DNA of 64,000 nt from Microbacteriaceae bacterium (GTDB lineage: Bacteria > Actinomycetota > Actinomycetes > Actinomycetales > Microbacteriaceae), in contig JAHBSP010000007.1 in assembly GCA_019639055.1 (NCBI GenBank), positions 1-64,000 on the forward strand, read 5' to 3'. The notes below the pieces were generated by a model that saw nothing but the letters and a program-made list of their open reading frames with translations, did no database searches and was not told where the DNA came from. Below, piece by piece: positions 48,972 through 58,360 of the stretch (position 1 is the first letter of the stretch; every line of letters begins with the position of its first letter). A program made the translations under genes and the position numbers.

Positions 48972-50378
48972 GTGAAGACAAGAACAGAAACGGATTCGCT
49001 AGGTAGCCTAGAGGTTCCAGTAGATGCTTATTGGGGAGTTCACACTGCAAGGGCGCTAGAGAACTTCCCGATTTCCTTAAGGCCAATTTCTGTATATAAG
49101 GACCTCGTGGTCGCTTTTGCACAGATCAAAATGGCCGCCGCCAGAGCTAACCGAGCAATCGGGGTGCTTGATGGTCATAAAGCAGATTTAATTGAAACAG
49201 CCTGTCAAGAAATTATTGATGGCAAGCTGCACGATCAATTTATTGTTGGCATTATTCAAGGTGGTGCCGGAACAAGCACCAATATGAATTTCAATGAAGT
49301 TATCGCCAACAGGGCACTAGAACTCGGTGGTTGGGAGAAAGGTGATTACAGTCATCTGCATCCTTTAGATGATGTTAATCGCTCTCAGTCCACAAACGAC
49401 ACTTACCCTACTGCCATCAAACTGGCACTGATTTACGGTCTACAGCGTTGCCTTGATGAGCATGAACTGCTTCGTAAAGCCTTTGCACGTAAAGGTGCAG
49501 AGTTTGTTAACGTGCTGAAAATTGGTCGCACCCAGATGCAGGATGCAGTTCCCATGACCCTCGGCCAAGAATTTACCGGCTTTGCCACCACCCTGGGTGA
49601 GGATTCGGATCGACTGAAAGCGGTCATCCCACTCATGCTGGAAATGAATATGGGTGGAACCGCTATTGGTACCGGAATCACCGCTAATCGTGAATATCGT
49701 CCGCGCGTAATTGAGGAGCTGGTAGAAATTACTGGCCTTCCGGTAACTAGCGCCTTCGACCTGGTCGAAGCCACCAGCGATACCGGTGTTTTCATGACCT
49801 ACAGTGGCGTGCTAAAGCGAGCAGCCACCAAACTTTCGAAGATTTGCAACGACCTTCGCCTTCTTTCCTCAGGACCTCAGGCAGGTCTTGGAGAAATTAA
49901 CCTTCCACCTAAACAAGCTGGCTCAAGCATTATGCCGGGCAAGGTAAATCCGGTAATTCCAGAAGTGGTTAACCAGGTTGCTTTCTCAATAATTGGTTCG
50001 GATGCCGTGGTCACGGCAGCCAGTGAAGCAGGGCAACTACAGTTGAACGCTTTTGAACCGGTTATTGCTCATTCGCTGTTGCAGAGTGTTACATGGTTCA
50101 CTAATGCCTGCTTTACACTGCGGGTCAACTGTATCGATGGAATTACCGCAAACGAAGAACGGCTAGCGGCTATGGTTTCCACCTCGGTGAGTGTGGTTAC
50201 AGCGCTTACTCCGTATATTGGCTACGTGCATTCGGCAGCTCTTGCGAAGAAGGCTCTTCATGGCACTTCCAGCATCGCTGACTTGGTTGTTGAAGAAGGC
50301 TTGATGACTAGGGAACAGGTTGAGGATGTGCTACAGCCTGCAAAACTAAGTGGCGCGGTAGATCCAGAAGAGAGATAG
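48972..50378 (+). CDS. aspA: Aspartate ammonia-lyase
   Basis: 468 aa from GTG 48972. The fumarase/aspartase signature GSSIMPGKVNPVIPE with the catalytic serine loop is intact, and NFPIS near the N-terminus plus the SQSTNDTYPTA and TxMQDAVPMTLGQE motifs fit aspartase rather than fumarase C. It interconverts L-aspartate with fumarate and ammonia. TTG 48954 would add six residues and overlap the -10 box. The frame ends 13 bases before the convergent membrane protein gene. Confidence 0.9.
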   Translation: MKTRTETDSLGSLEVPVDAYWGVHTARALENFPISLRPISVYKDLVVAFAQIKMAAARANRAIGVLDGHKADLIETACQEIIDGKLHDQFIVGIIQGGAGTSTNMNFNEVIANRALELGGWEKGDYSHLHPLDDVNRSQSTNDTYPTAIKLALIYGLQRCLDEHELLRKAFARKGAEFVNVLKIGRTQMQDAVPMTLGQEFTGFATTLGEDSDRLKAVIPLMLEMNMGGTAIGTGITANREYRPRVIEELVEITGLPVTSAFDLVEATSDTGVFMTYSGVLKRAATKLSKICNDLRLLSSGPQAGLGEINLPPKQAGSSIMPGKVNPVIPEVVNQVAFSIIGSDAVVTAASEAGQLQLNAFEPVIAHSLLQSVTWFTNACFTLRVNCIDGITANEERLAAMVSTSVSVVTALTPYIGYVHSAALAKKALHGTSSIADLVVEEGLMTREQVEDVLQPAKLSGAVDPEER

Positions 50379-50391
50379 GTGCTGGGGCTTT

Positions 50392-51408
50392 TTATCCGAA
50401 ACGACTAAAAAGCCACAGCGCAAAGCCGATGGCGGCAATTGCGCCGAAGAAGTATACCGGCCAGAGAGAACCCTTCAGCCGTTGTCCTTCTGGAGCAACC
50501 GCGTCTATTTGACGGTTACCGACGCGATCATCCGCGTAGTAATCGGTTTGTTTCACGGTCTCGACACCAACATTGTTCACTACCGCTTCGATAAAACTCC
50601 AAGTGCCAGGGTCAGCCAGATTAAAGTGACCTCCGCTGTATAAGAAGAGTTTATTGTCGATGATTTCGATGTCAGTGCTATTGGCAAAGTCAATCATTAG
50701 TGCCATCAGTTTTGGATTCAGCACATAAAGTGCATCGCGCTCGTAGCCTTTAGGGCAGTAGAGCTTGAAGTGTTTATCAAAATCTCCTTCAAGAGAGAGC
50801 ACCTGATCCTTTGAGAAGGATGCTGGCAGGTTGGAAATTTTCCAGAAATTATTCCGCAGCGAATCAAGCACGATGTGAGGCAAATTGCGATCTAACTGAA
50901 TCATCATAAAAAACCAGTTATGGGTTTGTTGATTCTTGCCACTGCCAGTTTTGTATGTGTAGTTTGATACATCTATTGGACGACCAGCAATGCGCATAAA
51001 GCGATCACTGGTTGATCTAGAATGCCCGTTACCAAAAATCATCCCCTGGTAAAAAGGAGCTGATGTGGCCGGCTCATAATTGAAGCCGTTGGCATTTGCA
51101 AACCAGGTAAGTTTGGCTCGCTTAATTTGGCTGTTTCTGAATACAAAGAAAACCAAAACTGAAAACGCCACTAACCCTAAAGCAACCAAAATTGGAGTTA
51201 GCGGGTTGGCACCGGAACTGTTCGCTCCAAACATTGCCGTAATGAAACCGGAAAAAATTGCTAGAAAAGCTAAGCCGATAACCCCGAAAATTACGTAAAC
51301 AAATATCGTGTAGCCGGTTCTTTGCGTTGGTTGACCGGAAAGTATTTGCTTAGCCTGAGCGGCTGTTATCTGTGCGGTCAGGGGGCTGTAATCAAGTTTT
51401 AACTCCAC
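50392..51408 (-). CDS. Uncharacterised membrane protein
   Basis: 338 aa. Cytosolic N-terminus, two TM helices (about 33-60 and 70-92), a soluble domain of about 220 residues with many aromatic residues and the stretches GFNYEPATSAPFYQGMIFG and LEGDFDKHFKLYCPKGYERDALYVL, then a C-terminal TM (about 312-335). The soluble part resembles actinobacterial conserved hypothetical proteins, but I cannot name the family. GTG 51408 has TATTGT six bases upstream. Confidence 0.8.
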   Translation of the reverse strand: MELKLDYSPLTAQITAAQAKQILSGQPTQRTGYTIFVYVIFGVIGLAFLAIFSGFITAMFGANSSGANPLTPILVALGLVAFSVLVFFVFRNSQIKRAKLTWFANANGFNYEPATSAPFYQGMIFGNGHSRSTSDRFMRIAGRPIDVSNYTYKTGSGKNQQTHNWFFMMIQLDRNLPHIVLDSLRNNFWKISNLPASFSKDQVLSLEGDFDKHFKLYCPKGYERDALYVLNPKLMALMIDFANSTDIEIIDNKLFLYSGGHFNLADPGTWSFIEAVVNNVGVETVKQTDYYADDRVGNRQIDAVAPEGQRLKGSLWPVYFFGAIAAIGFALWLFSRFG

Positions 51409-51414
51409 TACTCA

Positions 51415-51420
51415 ACAATA
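51415..51420 (-). promoter_or_regulatory. -10 box TATTGT before the uncharacterised membrane protein gene
   Basis: On the minus strand TATTGT ends six bases before GTG 51408, the same layout as DUF1304. Confidence 0.45.
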
Positions 51421-51435
51421 ACCAGCTTCGCTTAG

Positions 51436-51657
51436 CTAGAGGTCAAGCTCCAATATTTTTGTGCGACCCTTATGTCCTCGTTTTATTGATACTGATGACT
51501 TCGGAACCTCAAAATAATCCGCCAAGAGTTTTATCAGTGCGCTATTAGCGGCGCCGTCAACTGCACGTTCTCTGATGTATACGGTGAACACCTCACCGTC
51601 TCGCTCAATTAAGGGGCCCTTGGAGCTCCCGGGTTTTACGCGAACTTCAACAAGCAT
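51436..51657 (-). CDS. DUF167/YggU-family protein
   Basis: 73 aa. The family signature is clear: VEVRVKPGSSKGP at the N-terminus, AVDGAANSALIKLLADYFEVPKSSV in the middle and RGHKGRTKILEL at the end. Small alpha/beta protein of unknown function found in all domains of life. ATG overlaps the DUF1304 stop (TAATG). Confidence 0.88.
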   Translation of the reverse strand: MLVEVRVKPGSSKGPLIERDGEVFTVYIRERAVDGAANSALIKLLADYFEVPKSSVSIKRGHKGRTKILELDL

Positions 51658-52070
51658 TAACCGCTAATCCATTGCACCAAAATCAGCAGTAGAGCCGCAA
51701 GGGGAAGTAAGCCTTGAATGAGTGCGCCTACAAGCATCCGCCGGTTTTTGACTAGCAGCACAATGGATGCTGCCAACATAAAGGAGAGACCGAAAATTAG
51801 CAGCGTAGTTCCGGTGGTAATCATTGCTGGTTGCGCGAAAGCTAAACCTAAGCCGATTACTAGTGCGCCAGCCAGAACGCCTAAGCCTAAGAACAAATTG
51901 TAGAAACCAAGGTTTAGTGCCCAGGGCCTAGCAATTTCTGCTTCTTCCTGGGTTTTGACGCCAAATCTCTTCCAAACAGCAGGGTTTTGAAAGGCGAGGC
52001 TTTCCATGTAGAAGAACACAAAATGTAGCACAGCAGCTAAAACAGCAAGCAGGGTAATCAGGATAGTCAT
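51657..52070 (-). CDS. DUF1304-family membrane protein
   Basis: 137 aa with four TM helices. The family pattern of an N-terminal helix followed by ESLAFQNPAVWKRFG and the N-x-G-x-Y-N-L-F-L motif (ALNLGFYNLFLGLG) is present. Function unknown. ATG 52070 has TATTGT six bases upstream, back to back with the rpsO promoter. Confidence 0.87.
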   Translation of the reverse strand: MTILITLLAVLAAVLHFVFFYMESLAFQNPAVWKRFGVKTQEEAEIARPWALNLGFYNLFLGLGVLAGALVIGLGLAFAQPAMITTGTTLLIFGLSFMLAASIVLLVKNRRMLVGALIQGLLPLAALLLILVQWISG

Positions 52071-52076
52071 GGCTTA

Positions 52077-52082
52077 ACAATA
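52077..52082 (-). promoter_or_regulatory. -10 box TATTGT, probable leaderless promoter of the DUF1304 gene
   Basis: On the minus strand TATTGT ends six bases before ATG 52070. Confidence 0.5.
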
Positions 52083-52096
52083 AACCGGTTTTCTGC

Positions 52097-52194
52097 TAGG
52101 ATTTCTAGGTTGCCGTGTATCGGCCGCGGATAAAGAGAGCTAATACCAATTCAGGTTCTAGCGCCGCGCAGCAACCTACGAAAGGAAACTAGAT
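52097..52194 (+). promoter_or_regulatory. rpsO promoter and structured leader
   Basis: TAGGAT (52097-52102) is a good -10 box, giving a leader of about 85 bases. Its ends pair: TAGGTTGC (52106-52113) with GCAACCTA (52171-52178), closing a GC-rich interior (CGGCCGCGG, GCGCCGCGC). The right arm lies just before the Shine-Dalgarno AAAGGAAA. Autoregulatory S15 leaders are known in several phyla, including actinobacteria, and this is a candidate. It is a rare structured leader among mostly leaderless neighbours. Confidence 0.6.
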
Positions 52195-52464
52195 ATGACG
52201 CTAGATGCAACTGTAAAACAAGAGATCATCAAAGAGTATGCAACTCACGAGGGCGACACTGGTTCCCCAGAAGTGCAGGTTGCTATTCTTAGTCGCCGAA
52301 TCAAGGACCTGACTGAGCACCTTAAGGTGCACAAGCACGACCACCACTCACGTCGTGGTTTGCTATTGCTTGTTGGTCAGCGTCGTCGCCTACTCGGATA
52401 CCTACAGCAAGTAGATATCGAGCGTTACCGTTCACTAATTGAGCGCCTGGGCATTCGCCGCTAA
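52195..52464 (+). CDS. rpsO: 30S ribosomal protein S15
   Basis: 89 aa. Whole-length match to S15: the helix [50 protein letters not shown] with the 16S-binding HDHHSR loop, and the C-terminal [16 protein letters not shown] 52195 is preceded by AAAGGAAACTAGAT. Followed by a strong intrinsic terminator. Confidence 0.99.
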   Translation: MTLDATVKQEIIKEYATHEGDTGSPEVQVAILSRRIKDLTEHLKVHKHDHHSRRGLLLLVGQRRRLLGYLQQVDIERYRSLIERLGIRR

Positions 52465-52482
52465 GAATTCTTAGTGATTTCT

Positions 52483-52516
52483 AAAGTGGGTGAGGTTTCC
52501 TCACCCACTTTTGTTT
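52483..52516 (+). terminator. Intrinsic terminator of rpsO
   Basis: AAAGTGGGTGAGG (52483-52495) pairs perfectly with CCTCACCCACTTT (52499-52511) around a three-base loop. The T-run TTTTGTTT follows. Confidence 0.93.
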
Positions 52517-52555
52517 AACCGGAATAAAAGTTCCACGATTTCGGTTATAGGCACC

Positions 52556-53743
52556 ATGAACAACGACTCATCTGAAGCAGTGGCTGATTCAGCATCTGTA
52601 AACAAACAAATGCAGTTTGGACTTTTTAGTGTCGGAGATGTAACCACCGACCCTACTACAGGTAAAACCCCAACCGAGTATGAGCGCATCAAAGCGATCG
52701 TGCGTATCGCCGAGAAGGCTGAAGAGGTTGGGCTTGACGTTTTTGCTATCGGGCAACACCACAATCCACCTTTCATCCCTAGCGGTCCCACCGAGATTCT
52801 TTCCCATATTGCGGCCAAAACCAAGGAACTAATTCTTTCGACCGCAACCACGTTGATCACCACCACAGATCCGGTGAGAATCGCAGAAACCTACGCAACC
52901 TTGCAACACCTTTCTGACGGGCGGATGGATCTAACGCTCGGTCGCGGAAACACCGGTCCTGTTTATCCCTGGTTTGGTAAAGACATTCGCCAGGGCATCG
53001 AACTGGCAGTAGAAAACTATGCGCTACTTCGCAAACTTTGGGATGAGCCAGTGGTCAATTGGTCAGGAAAGTTCCGTACTCCACTTCAGGGTTTCACTTC
53101 CACTCCCGCACCACTTGATGGAGTTGCGCCCTTTGTCTGGCACGGTTCGATTCGCTCACCAGAAATTGCGGAACAGGCTGCCTACTACGGAGACGGTTTC
53201 TTTGCCAACAATATTTTTTGGCCATCAGAGCACTATCAGCGACTGATCGGTTTGTATCGTGCCCGATATGCGCACTACAACCACGGAACTCCAGAGCAGG
53301 CAATTGTCGGACTCGGCGGTCAAGTGTTTATGCACAAAAACTCGCAAGAAGCTGTGAAACAGTTCCGCCCATACTTCGACAATGCGCCAGTTTATGGACA
53401 CGGTCCATCACTTGAGGAGTTCACCGAAATGACTCCGCTTACTGTAGGCAGCCCGCAGGAGATTATTGACCGCTATGCCACCATGCGCGATAAGTTCGGT
53501 GACTATCAGCGCCAACTATTCCTGATGGATCACGCAGGTCTACCGCTTGAGATTGTGCTTGAGCAGATTGAAATTCTCGGTACTGAGGTGGTTCCTGTGC
53601 TCCGTAAGGAACTGGCAATTGGTCGCCCAGCCAATGTTCCGGATGCACCAACCCACCAGAATCTACTCGCCAAAAAGCAGGCTAAAGAGTCAGAGAAAGT
53701 AACCAGCAGTGTTGGTGATACAAACTACGGGGTGTGGGAATGA
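52556..53743 (+). CDS. Luciferase-like monooxygenase (LLM class, CE1758 family)
   Basis: 395 aa from ATG 52556. F420/FMN-binding TIM-barrel features: FGLFSVGDVTTDP, DVFAIGQHHNPPF, STATTLITTTDPVRIAETYATLQHLSDGRMDLTLGRGN. The frame is open from 52490, but that would run into the rpsO terminator. The next gene, a flavin reductase overlapping by ATGA, is its expected partner. Together they form the two-component system annotated CE1758/CE1759 in corynebacteria. The substrate is unknown. Confidence 0.88.
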   Translation: MNNDSSEAVADSASVNKQMQFGLFSVGDVTTDPTTGKTPTEYERIKAIVRIAEKAEEVGLDVFAIGQHHNPPFIPSGPTEILSHIAAKTKELILSTATTLITTTDPVRIAETYATLQHLSDGRMDLTLGRGNTGPVYPWFGKDIRQGIELAVENYALLRKLWDEPVVNWSGKFRTPLQGFTSTPAPLDGVAPFVWHGSIRSPEIAEQAAYYGDGFFANNIFWPSEHYQRLIGLYRARYAHYNHGTPEQAIVGLGGQVFMHKNSQEAVKQFRPYFDNAPVYGHGPSLEEFTEMTPLTVGSPQEIIDRYATMRDKFGDYQRQLFLMDHAGLPLEIVLEQIEILGTEVVPVLRKELAIGRPANVPDAPTHQNLLAKKQAKESEKVTSSVGDTNYGVWE

Positions 53744-54399
53744 AAAACTACCGAATTGTCGCGCTTACTGCAGGACTAAATTCACCTTCTTCAAGCAGGC
53801 TGCTCTCTGACCGAATTGCCGAAGCCACCAAAAAGTCACTGGAGGAGCTAGGGAATAACGTAAGTGTTGAAACCTTCGAGCTCAGGGATTACGCTCACGA
53901 TATCGTAAACAATCTGCTTACCGGTTTTGCCCCACCAAAACTGGAAACCATGATCAACTCTGTCGTTAGTGCAGACGGTTTGATTGCGGTTACCCCAATT
54001 TTCTCGACAGGTTATTCCGGGATTTTTAAATCATTTTTCGACATCCTGGAGCCGGATGCTCTGCAAAACATGCCGGTAATTTTGGGAGCGAATGCTGGAA
54101 CTCAGCGCCATTCACTGGCAATTGATTACAACATCCGGCCACTTTTCAATTATTTGAAAGCACTTTCTGCTCCGACTGGAGTGTTTGCGGCTTCTTCTGA
54201 TTGGGGAGCGGACAACGATTCAGCGCTTCAACTCCAACAGCGGATAGACCGAGCTGTTATCGAACTCACGCAAATGCTAATAAATCCGAGCGCACCAAAG
54301 CCGGACAAGATCGCTGAAATTCAAGACGAATTTGATCCGAACAATTTCAATGGAAGCCGTAGCTTCGGGCACATGCTCGGCGGATTAGCTGGAGAGTAA
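53740..54399 (+). CDS. NADPH-dependent FMN reductase (CE1759 family)
   Basis: 219 aa flavodoxin-like fold. The FMN phosphate loop is TAGLNSPSSSRLL, followed by VTPIFSTGYSGIFKSFFDIL and GANAGTQRH. It presumably supplies reduced flavin to the overlapping luciferase-like monooxygenase. ATG 53740 overlaps its partner's stop. The C-terminal tail (FDPNNFNGSRSFGHMLGGLAGE) is characteristic of this group. Confidence 0.88.
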   Translation: MKNYRIVALTAGLNSPSSSRLLSDRIAEATKKSLEELGNNVSVETFELRDYAHDIVNNLLTGFAPPKLETMINSVVSADGLIAVTPIFSTGYSGIFKSFFDILEPDALQNMPVILGANAGTQRHSLAIDYNIRPLFNYLKALSAPTGVFAASSDWGADNDSALQLQQRIDRAVIELTQMLINPSAPKPDKIAEIQDEFDPNNFNGSRSFGHMLGGLAGE

Positions 54400-54413
54400 A
54401 CATTGCCTTGGAA

Positions 54414-54432
54414 CACCGGTAACTCGCCGGTG
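54414..54432. terminator. Small hairpin between convergent genes
   Basis: CACCGG (54414-54419) and CCGGTG (54427-54432) form a GC-rich stem with a seven-base loop. There is no T-run on either strand, so termination is only suggested by position between two convergent stops. Confidence 0.35.
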
Positions 54433-54447
54433 GGAGTGCTCAGCTAA

Positions 54448-55752
54448 TTAGCGAAGCGGATTGTAAGGCTCTAGTTCTTCCGCAACTTTGCCGGTAAGAA
54501 CTTGCTCCGAGAGTAGCTTCCCTGTGACTGGACCGAGTACTACGCCCCACATTCCGTGACCACCGCCAACAAAAACTTTCGGGTTCTTCGTTGCGCCAAT
54601 AAGGGCGAGACCGTCGGTTGAGACCGGGCGAGAACCAACCCATTCGTCTTGGCGATCTTCTAAATCTAGACCGGTGAAAAGATCCTTCACGCTGTTGATA
54701 ATTGCGCGGATGCGTTTTGGTTTCAGTGGCTCGTCTGGGCGGAGAAACTCCATTGTGCCTGCGATACGGAAACGCCCCTGGTATGGAGTGCAGGCAACGC
54801 GCTGGGCCGGGAAGTAAACCGGGTTCTTAATTTCCGGGGATGCAGCGACGCTAAATGAGTAGCCTCGACCAGCCTGTACCGGCTCTTTCACGCCAAACTT
54901 CTTGGCAAGTTTAGGTAGCCAAGCTCCGGTGGCGAGCACTGCGGCATCTGCAGCAATCTTGCTCCCGTCGGTAAACAGCACTTCAACGCCGTCAGCAGTG
55001 TCAACGATGTCTGCAACCTCTTTGCCAAACTCGGTTGTTCCTCCAGCCTTTACAAAGGAATCAACTATTGCCTGCACGAATGGTCCAGGTGCAATAAATC
55101 TTTGATCGCGGAGTGCGTAGACTTCGGCAATGTTTTTTGAAAGCTGTGGAATTACTGATTGCGGATCGTCCAGCTTCTCAATATTGACTTCAAGACCGGC
55201 TTTACGAACATTGTCCATTTCGTGAATAAAGCCTTTTACGTCTTTGCTGTTCTTGAATGCGATCAGAAAGTCTCTTGGGAAGGTTTCTGCCTTGACTCCA
55301 GCTTTTATCATTTCGTCGTAGCTGGGGAGTGCCATCTTGTTTAGTGGCACTAGCTGCTTCATGGTTTTCATCCACGACTTATCGGTTGCATGGGTGATGA
55401 ACCTGAGCAGGAAGTTCCACAGCTTTACGTCAAGGCGAACCGGGATGTGTAGCGGTGCGTTCGGGTCAAGAATGGACTTCGCCATGTATCCCCACAGCGC
55501 TGATTCTGCCAAAGGCATGGTCAGAGCTGGTGCTAACCAGCCCGCATTACCCCAGGAAGAACCAGCAGCCACACCTTTTCGGTCAAGCAGAATTACTTCT
55601 GCCCCTTGTTTGCGTAAATGCCAGGACGTGGATGCACCCACCATTCCTGCTCCGATAACAACAATTTTCTTCTGGGAACTGTCAGTCGCAGCCAATTCAA
55701 ACTCTTCTTTTACTCGTAGGACAACACTGTCCGCGCCTTTGTGAATTACCAT
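54448..55752 (-). CDS. D-amino-acid dehydrogenase-like FAD oxidoreductase (DadA family)
   Basis: 434 aa from ATG 55752; ATG 55761 would add three residues. FAD motif VIGAGMVGASTSWHLRKQGAEVILLDRKGVAAGSSWGNAGWLAP, the middle VLATGAWLPKLAKKFGV and the C-terminal GGHGMWGVVLGPVTGKLL are DAO/DadA hallmarks. An unusual N-terminal tail of about 28 residues precedes the FAD fold. TATGAT lies four bases before ATG 55752. It likely oxidises D-amino acids or glycine-type amines; electron acceptor unknown. Divergent from pnp. Confidence 0.83.
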   Translation of the reverse strand: MVIHKGADSVVLRVKEEFELAATDSSQKKIVVIGAGMVGASTSWHLRKQGAEVILLDRKGVAAGSSWGNAGWLAPALTMPLAESALWGYMAKSILDPNAPLHIPVRLDVKLWNFLLRFITHATDKSWMKTMKQLVPLNKMALPSYDEMIKAGVKAETFPRDFLIAFKNSKDVKGFIHEMDNVRKAGLEVNIEKLDDPQSVIPQLSKNIAEVYALRDQRFIAPGPFVQAIVDSFVKAGGTTEFGKEVADIVDTADGVEVLFTDGSKIAADAAVLATGAWLPKLAKKFGVKEPVQAGRGYSFSVAASPEIKNPVYFPAQRVACTPYQGRFRIAGTMEFLRPDEPLKPKRIRAIINSVKDLFTGLDLEDRQDEWVGSRPVSTDGLALIGATKNPKVFVGGGHGMWGVVLGPVTGKLLSEQVLTGKVAEELEPYNPLR

Positions 55753-55782
55753 GACAATCATAGTCGCCTAAGGCATGCGTGC

Positions 55783-55991
55783 TAGAATTATTTGTTAGTT
55801 ATAAACAAACTAAATTCATAAACAATGGAGTAGGTTCGCAGAAGCTGGCCACCGGTGGTGAATTTCTGAGATTCTGCAGTATCTAGATACCGCAAAGGTT
55901 CGTTCGCAGAGATTTTCTACTGTTGGTCAGGCGAGACTAGGAAAGCCTGTCGTCTGCTTATTGCTACTCCTAAAAATAAAGAGGAGGGGCC
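55783..55991 (+). promoter_or_regulatory. pnp promoter and long structured leader
   Basis: TAGAAT at 55783-55788 gives a leader of about 195 bases. Visible elements: inverted repeat TTTGTT/AACAAA (55791-55809) overlapping the start region, CCACCGGTGG, the perfect 12-base palindrome GTATCTAGATAC (55879-55890), and a CAGGC/GCCTG hairpin (55928-55949). It ends in GAGGAGGGG before TTG 55992. Autoregulated pnp leaders that PNPase and RNase III process are well known in enterobacteria; here structure only is seen. Confidence 0.55.
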
Positions 55992-58244
55992 TTGGAAGGT
56001 CCAGAAATTAAAGCTGCCGAAGCTGTCCTAGACAATGGAAAATTCGGTAAAAGAACTGTTCGTTTTGAAGCGGGAAGACTCGCACAGCAGGCTGCTGGCG
56101 CAGTCGTCGCCTATCTAGACGGTGAAACTACCGTGCTCAGCGCAACCGCTGTTGGTAAGGAGCCGCGCGCATCCTTCGACTTCTTCCCACTAACTGTGGA
56201 TGTTGAAGAGCGTTCATACGCTGCCGGCAAGATTCCAGGTAGCTTCTTTAGGCGTGAAGGACGTCCAACCACCGACGCTACTCTGGTAGCTCGTCTGATT
56301 GACCGCCCCATTCGCCCAAGCTTCGATGACGGTTTCCGTAACGAAGTTCAGATCGTAATCACTGTCCTTAGCATTGCTCCAGACGAGTACTACGACGCAC
56401 TTTCAATCAACGCAGCTAGCGCATCCACCCGTATTTCAGGTCTGCCATTTGCAGGACCAATTGCGGGTATTCGTATGGCACTGATTGATAACCAGTGGGT
56501 TGCCTTCCCTAAGCACTCACAGCTTGCAGATGCAGTGTTCGACCTAGTTGTTGCAGGTCGCGTAATCACCAACGAGGACGGCCAGGAAGATGTTGCCATC
56601 ATGATGGTGGAAGCAGAAGCTACCGAGGGCAGCTGGAAGCTAATCAAGGATGGCGCAACCAAGCCAGACGAAGAGGTAGTTGCACAGGGTCTAGAGGCTG
56701 CAAAGCCATTCCTAAAGCAGCTTGTTGAGGCTCAGGAGCAGCTTGCAAAGCAGGCAGCGAAGGAGACTGCAGAGTATCCAGTATTCCCTGCATACACTCC
56801 AGAACTGTTCAGCGTTGTTTCCGGTGCGGCTATTGCAGAACTTGAGAAGATTTACACCATCGCTGATAAGCAGGAGCGCCAAAACGCTGACGATGCTCTC
56901 AAGGCATCCGTAAAGGAACTTGTTGCTTCAAAGGTGGAAGCTGGTGAACTAACCGAGACCGATCTTGAGCAGTTCAGCGCGGCATACAAGAGCGCAACCA
57001 AAAAGGTCGTTCGTGGTCGAATCCTAAACGAAGGCGCCCGTATCGACGGCCGTGGGCTTACAGACATCCGTCCACTTGATGCTGAAGTTGAGGTTCTTCC
57101 TCGTGTTCACGGTAGTGCAATCTTCCAGCGCGGTGAAACCCAAATCATGGGTGTAACTACTTTGAACATGCTAAAGATGGAGCAGCAGCTTGACGGTCTA
57201 ACACCGACCCTAACTAAGCGCTACATGCACCACTACAACTTCCCACCATATTCAACCGGTGAAGTTGGTCGTGTTGGTACCCCTAAGCGTCGTGAAATCG
57301 GTCACGGTTTCCTTGCAGAGCGAGCTCTTGTGCCTGTGCTTCCAAGCCGTGAAGAGTTCCCTTACGCAATTCGTCAGGTATCTGAAGCCCTAGGCTCAAA
57401 TGGTTCTACCTCTATGGGTTCTGTTTGTGCATCCACCCTGGCGCTACTGAATGCTGGTGTGCCACTGCGTGCATCCGTTGCCGGTATCGCTATGGGTCTA
57501 GTTTCCGAAACTGTTGAAGGCAAGACCAAGTACGCAACCCTAACCGACATTCTCGGGGCTGAAGACGCACTTGGTGATATGGACTTCAAGGTTGCTGGAA
57601 CCAGTGATTTCATCACCGCTATTCAGCTCGACACCAAGCTCGACGGTATTCCTGCCAGCGTGCTAGCTGCGGCTCTAAAGCAGGCAAAGGATGCGCGTTT
57701 GACAATTCTCGATGTGCTAAACCGCACCATCGACGCTCCAGACGAGATGGCAGAAACCGCTCCACGCATCATTAGTGTGCAGATTCCTGTTGACAAGATT
57801 GGTGAACTAATCGGTCCTAAGGGCAAGACCATCAATGCTATTCAGGATGAGACCGGAGCAGAAATCTCTATTGAGGAAGACGGAACCGTCTACATCGGTA
57901 GCGATAATGGTGCAGCGGCCGAGGCGGCGCGTGCTCGGGTAAACGAGATTGCTAACCCACAGATGCCAGAAGTCGGTGAACGTTACCTGGGTACCGTTGT
58001 TAAACTGGCAACCTTTGGAGCTTTCGTTTCACTACTTCCTGGTAAAGACGGCTTGCTTCACATCTCTGAGGTGCGCAAGCTTGCCGGTGGTAAGCGTGTT
58101 GAAAACGTAGAAGACGTGCTTTCTGTCGGTCAGAAGATTGAGGTTGAAATCACCAAGATTGATGACCGTGGCAAGCTTTCACTCTCACCAGTGACAGACG
58201 AAGAAGACCTCGGATCCGGTGGAGTATTCATCGAAGAAGAGTAA
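55992..58244 (+). CDS. pnp: Polyribonucleotide nucleotidyltransferase (PNPase)
   Basis: 750 aa: two RNase PH domains (first from about 20, second with [20 protein letters not shown]), a linking helical domain, then KH ([34 protein letters not shown]) and S1 ([33 protein letters not shown]). It is the phosphorolytic 3'-5' exoribonuclease. TTG 55992 is supported by GAGGAGGGG just upstream. rpsO lies 3.5 kb away instead of adjacent, with the monooxygenase pair and dadA-like gene in between. Confidence 0.97.
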   Translation: MEGPEIKAAEAVLDNGKFGKRTVRFEAGRLAQQAAGAVVAYLDGETTVLSATAVGKEPRASFDFFPLTVDVEERSYAAGKIPGSFFRREGRPTTDATLVARLIDRPIRPSFDDGFRNEVQIVITVLSIAPDEYYDALSINAASASTRISGLPFAGPIAGIRMALIDNQWVAFPKHSQLADAVFDLVVAGRVITNEDGQEDVAIMMVEAEATEGSWKLIKDGATKPDEEVVAQGLEAAKPFLKQLVEAQEQLAKQAAKETAEYPVFPAYTPELFSVVSGAAIAELEKIYTIADKQERQNADDALKASVKELVASKVEAGELTETDLEQFSAAYKSATKKVVRGRILNEGARIDGRGLTDIRPLDAEVEVLPRVHGSAIFQRGETQIMGVTTLNMLKMEQQLDGLTPTLTKRYMHHYNFPPYSTGEVGRVGTPKRREIGHGFLAERALVPVLPSREEFPYAIRQVSEALGSNGSTSMGSVCASTLALLNAGVPLRASVAGIAMGLVSETVEGKTKYATLTDILGAEDALGDMDFKVAGTSDFITAIQLDTKLDGIPASVLAAALKQAKDARLTILDVLNRTIDAPDEMAETAPRIISVQIPVDKIGELIGPKGKTINAIQDETGAEISIEEDGTVYIGSDNGAAAEAARARVNEIANPQMPEVGERYLGTVVKLATFGAFVSLLPGKDGLLHISEVRKLAGGKRVENVEDVLSVGQKIEVEITKIDDRGKLSLSPVTDEEDLGSGGVFIEEE

Positions 58245-58266
58245 TATCTTGTAACACTTACACGAA

Positions 58267-58306
58267 AGACCACCCGCTAAATTGTTGGCGGGTGGTCTAC
58301 TTTTTT
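58267..58306 (+). terminator. Intrinsic terminator of pnp
   Basis: AGACCACCCGC (58267-58277) pairs perfectly with GCGGGTGGTCT (58288-58298), then AC and six T. Strong Rho-independent terminator. Confidence 0.93.
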
Positions 58307-58360
58307 GTCTGCATACCATAATGTATTTATAAAAGCTCCATATAGAAAACTAGGGTAACC

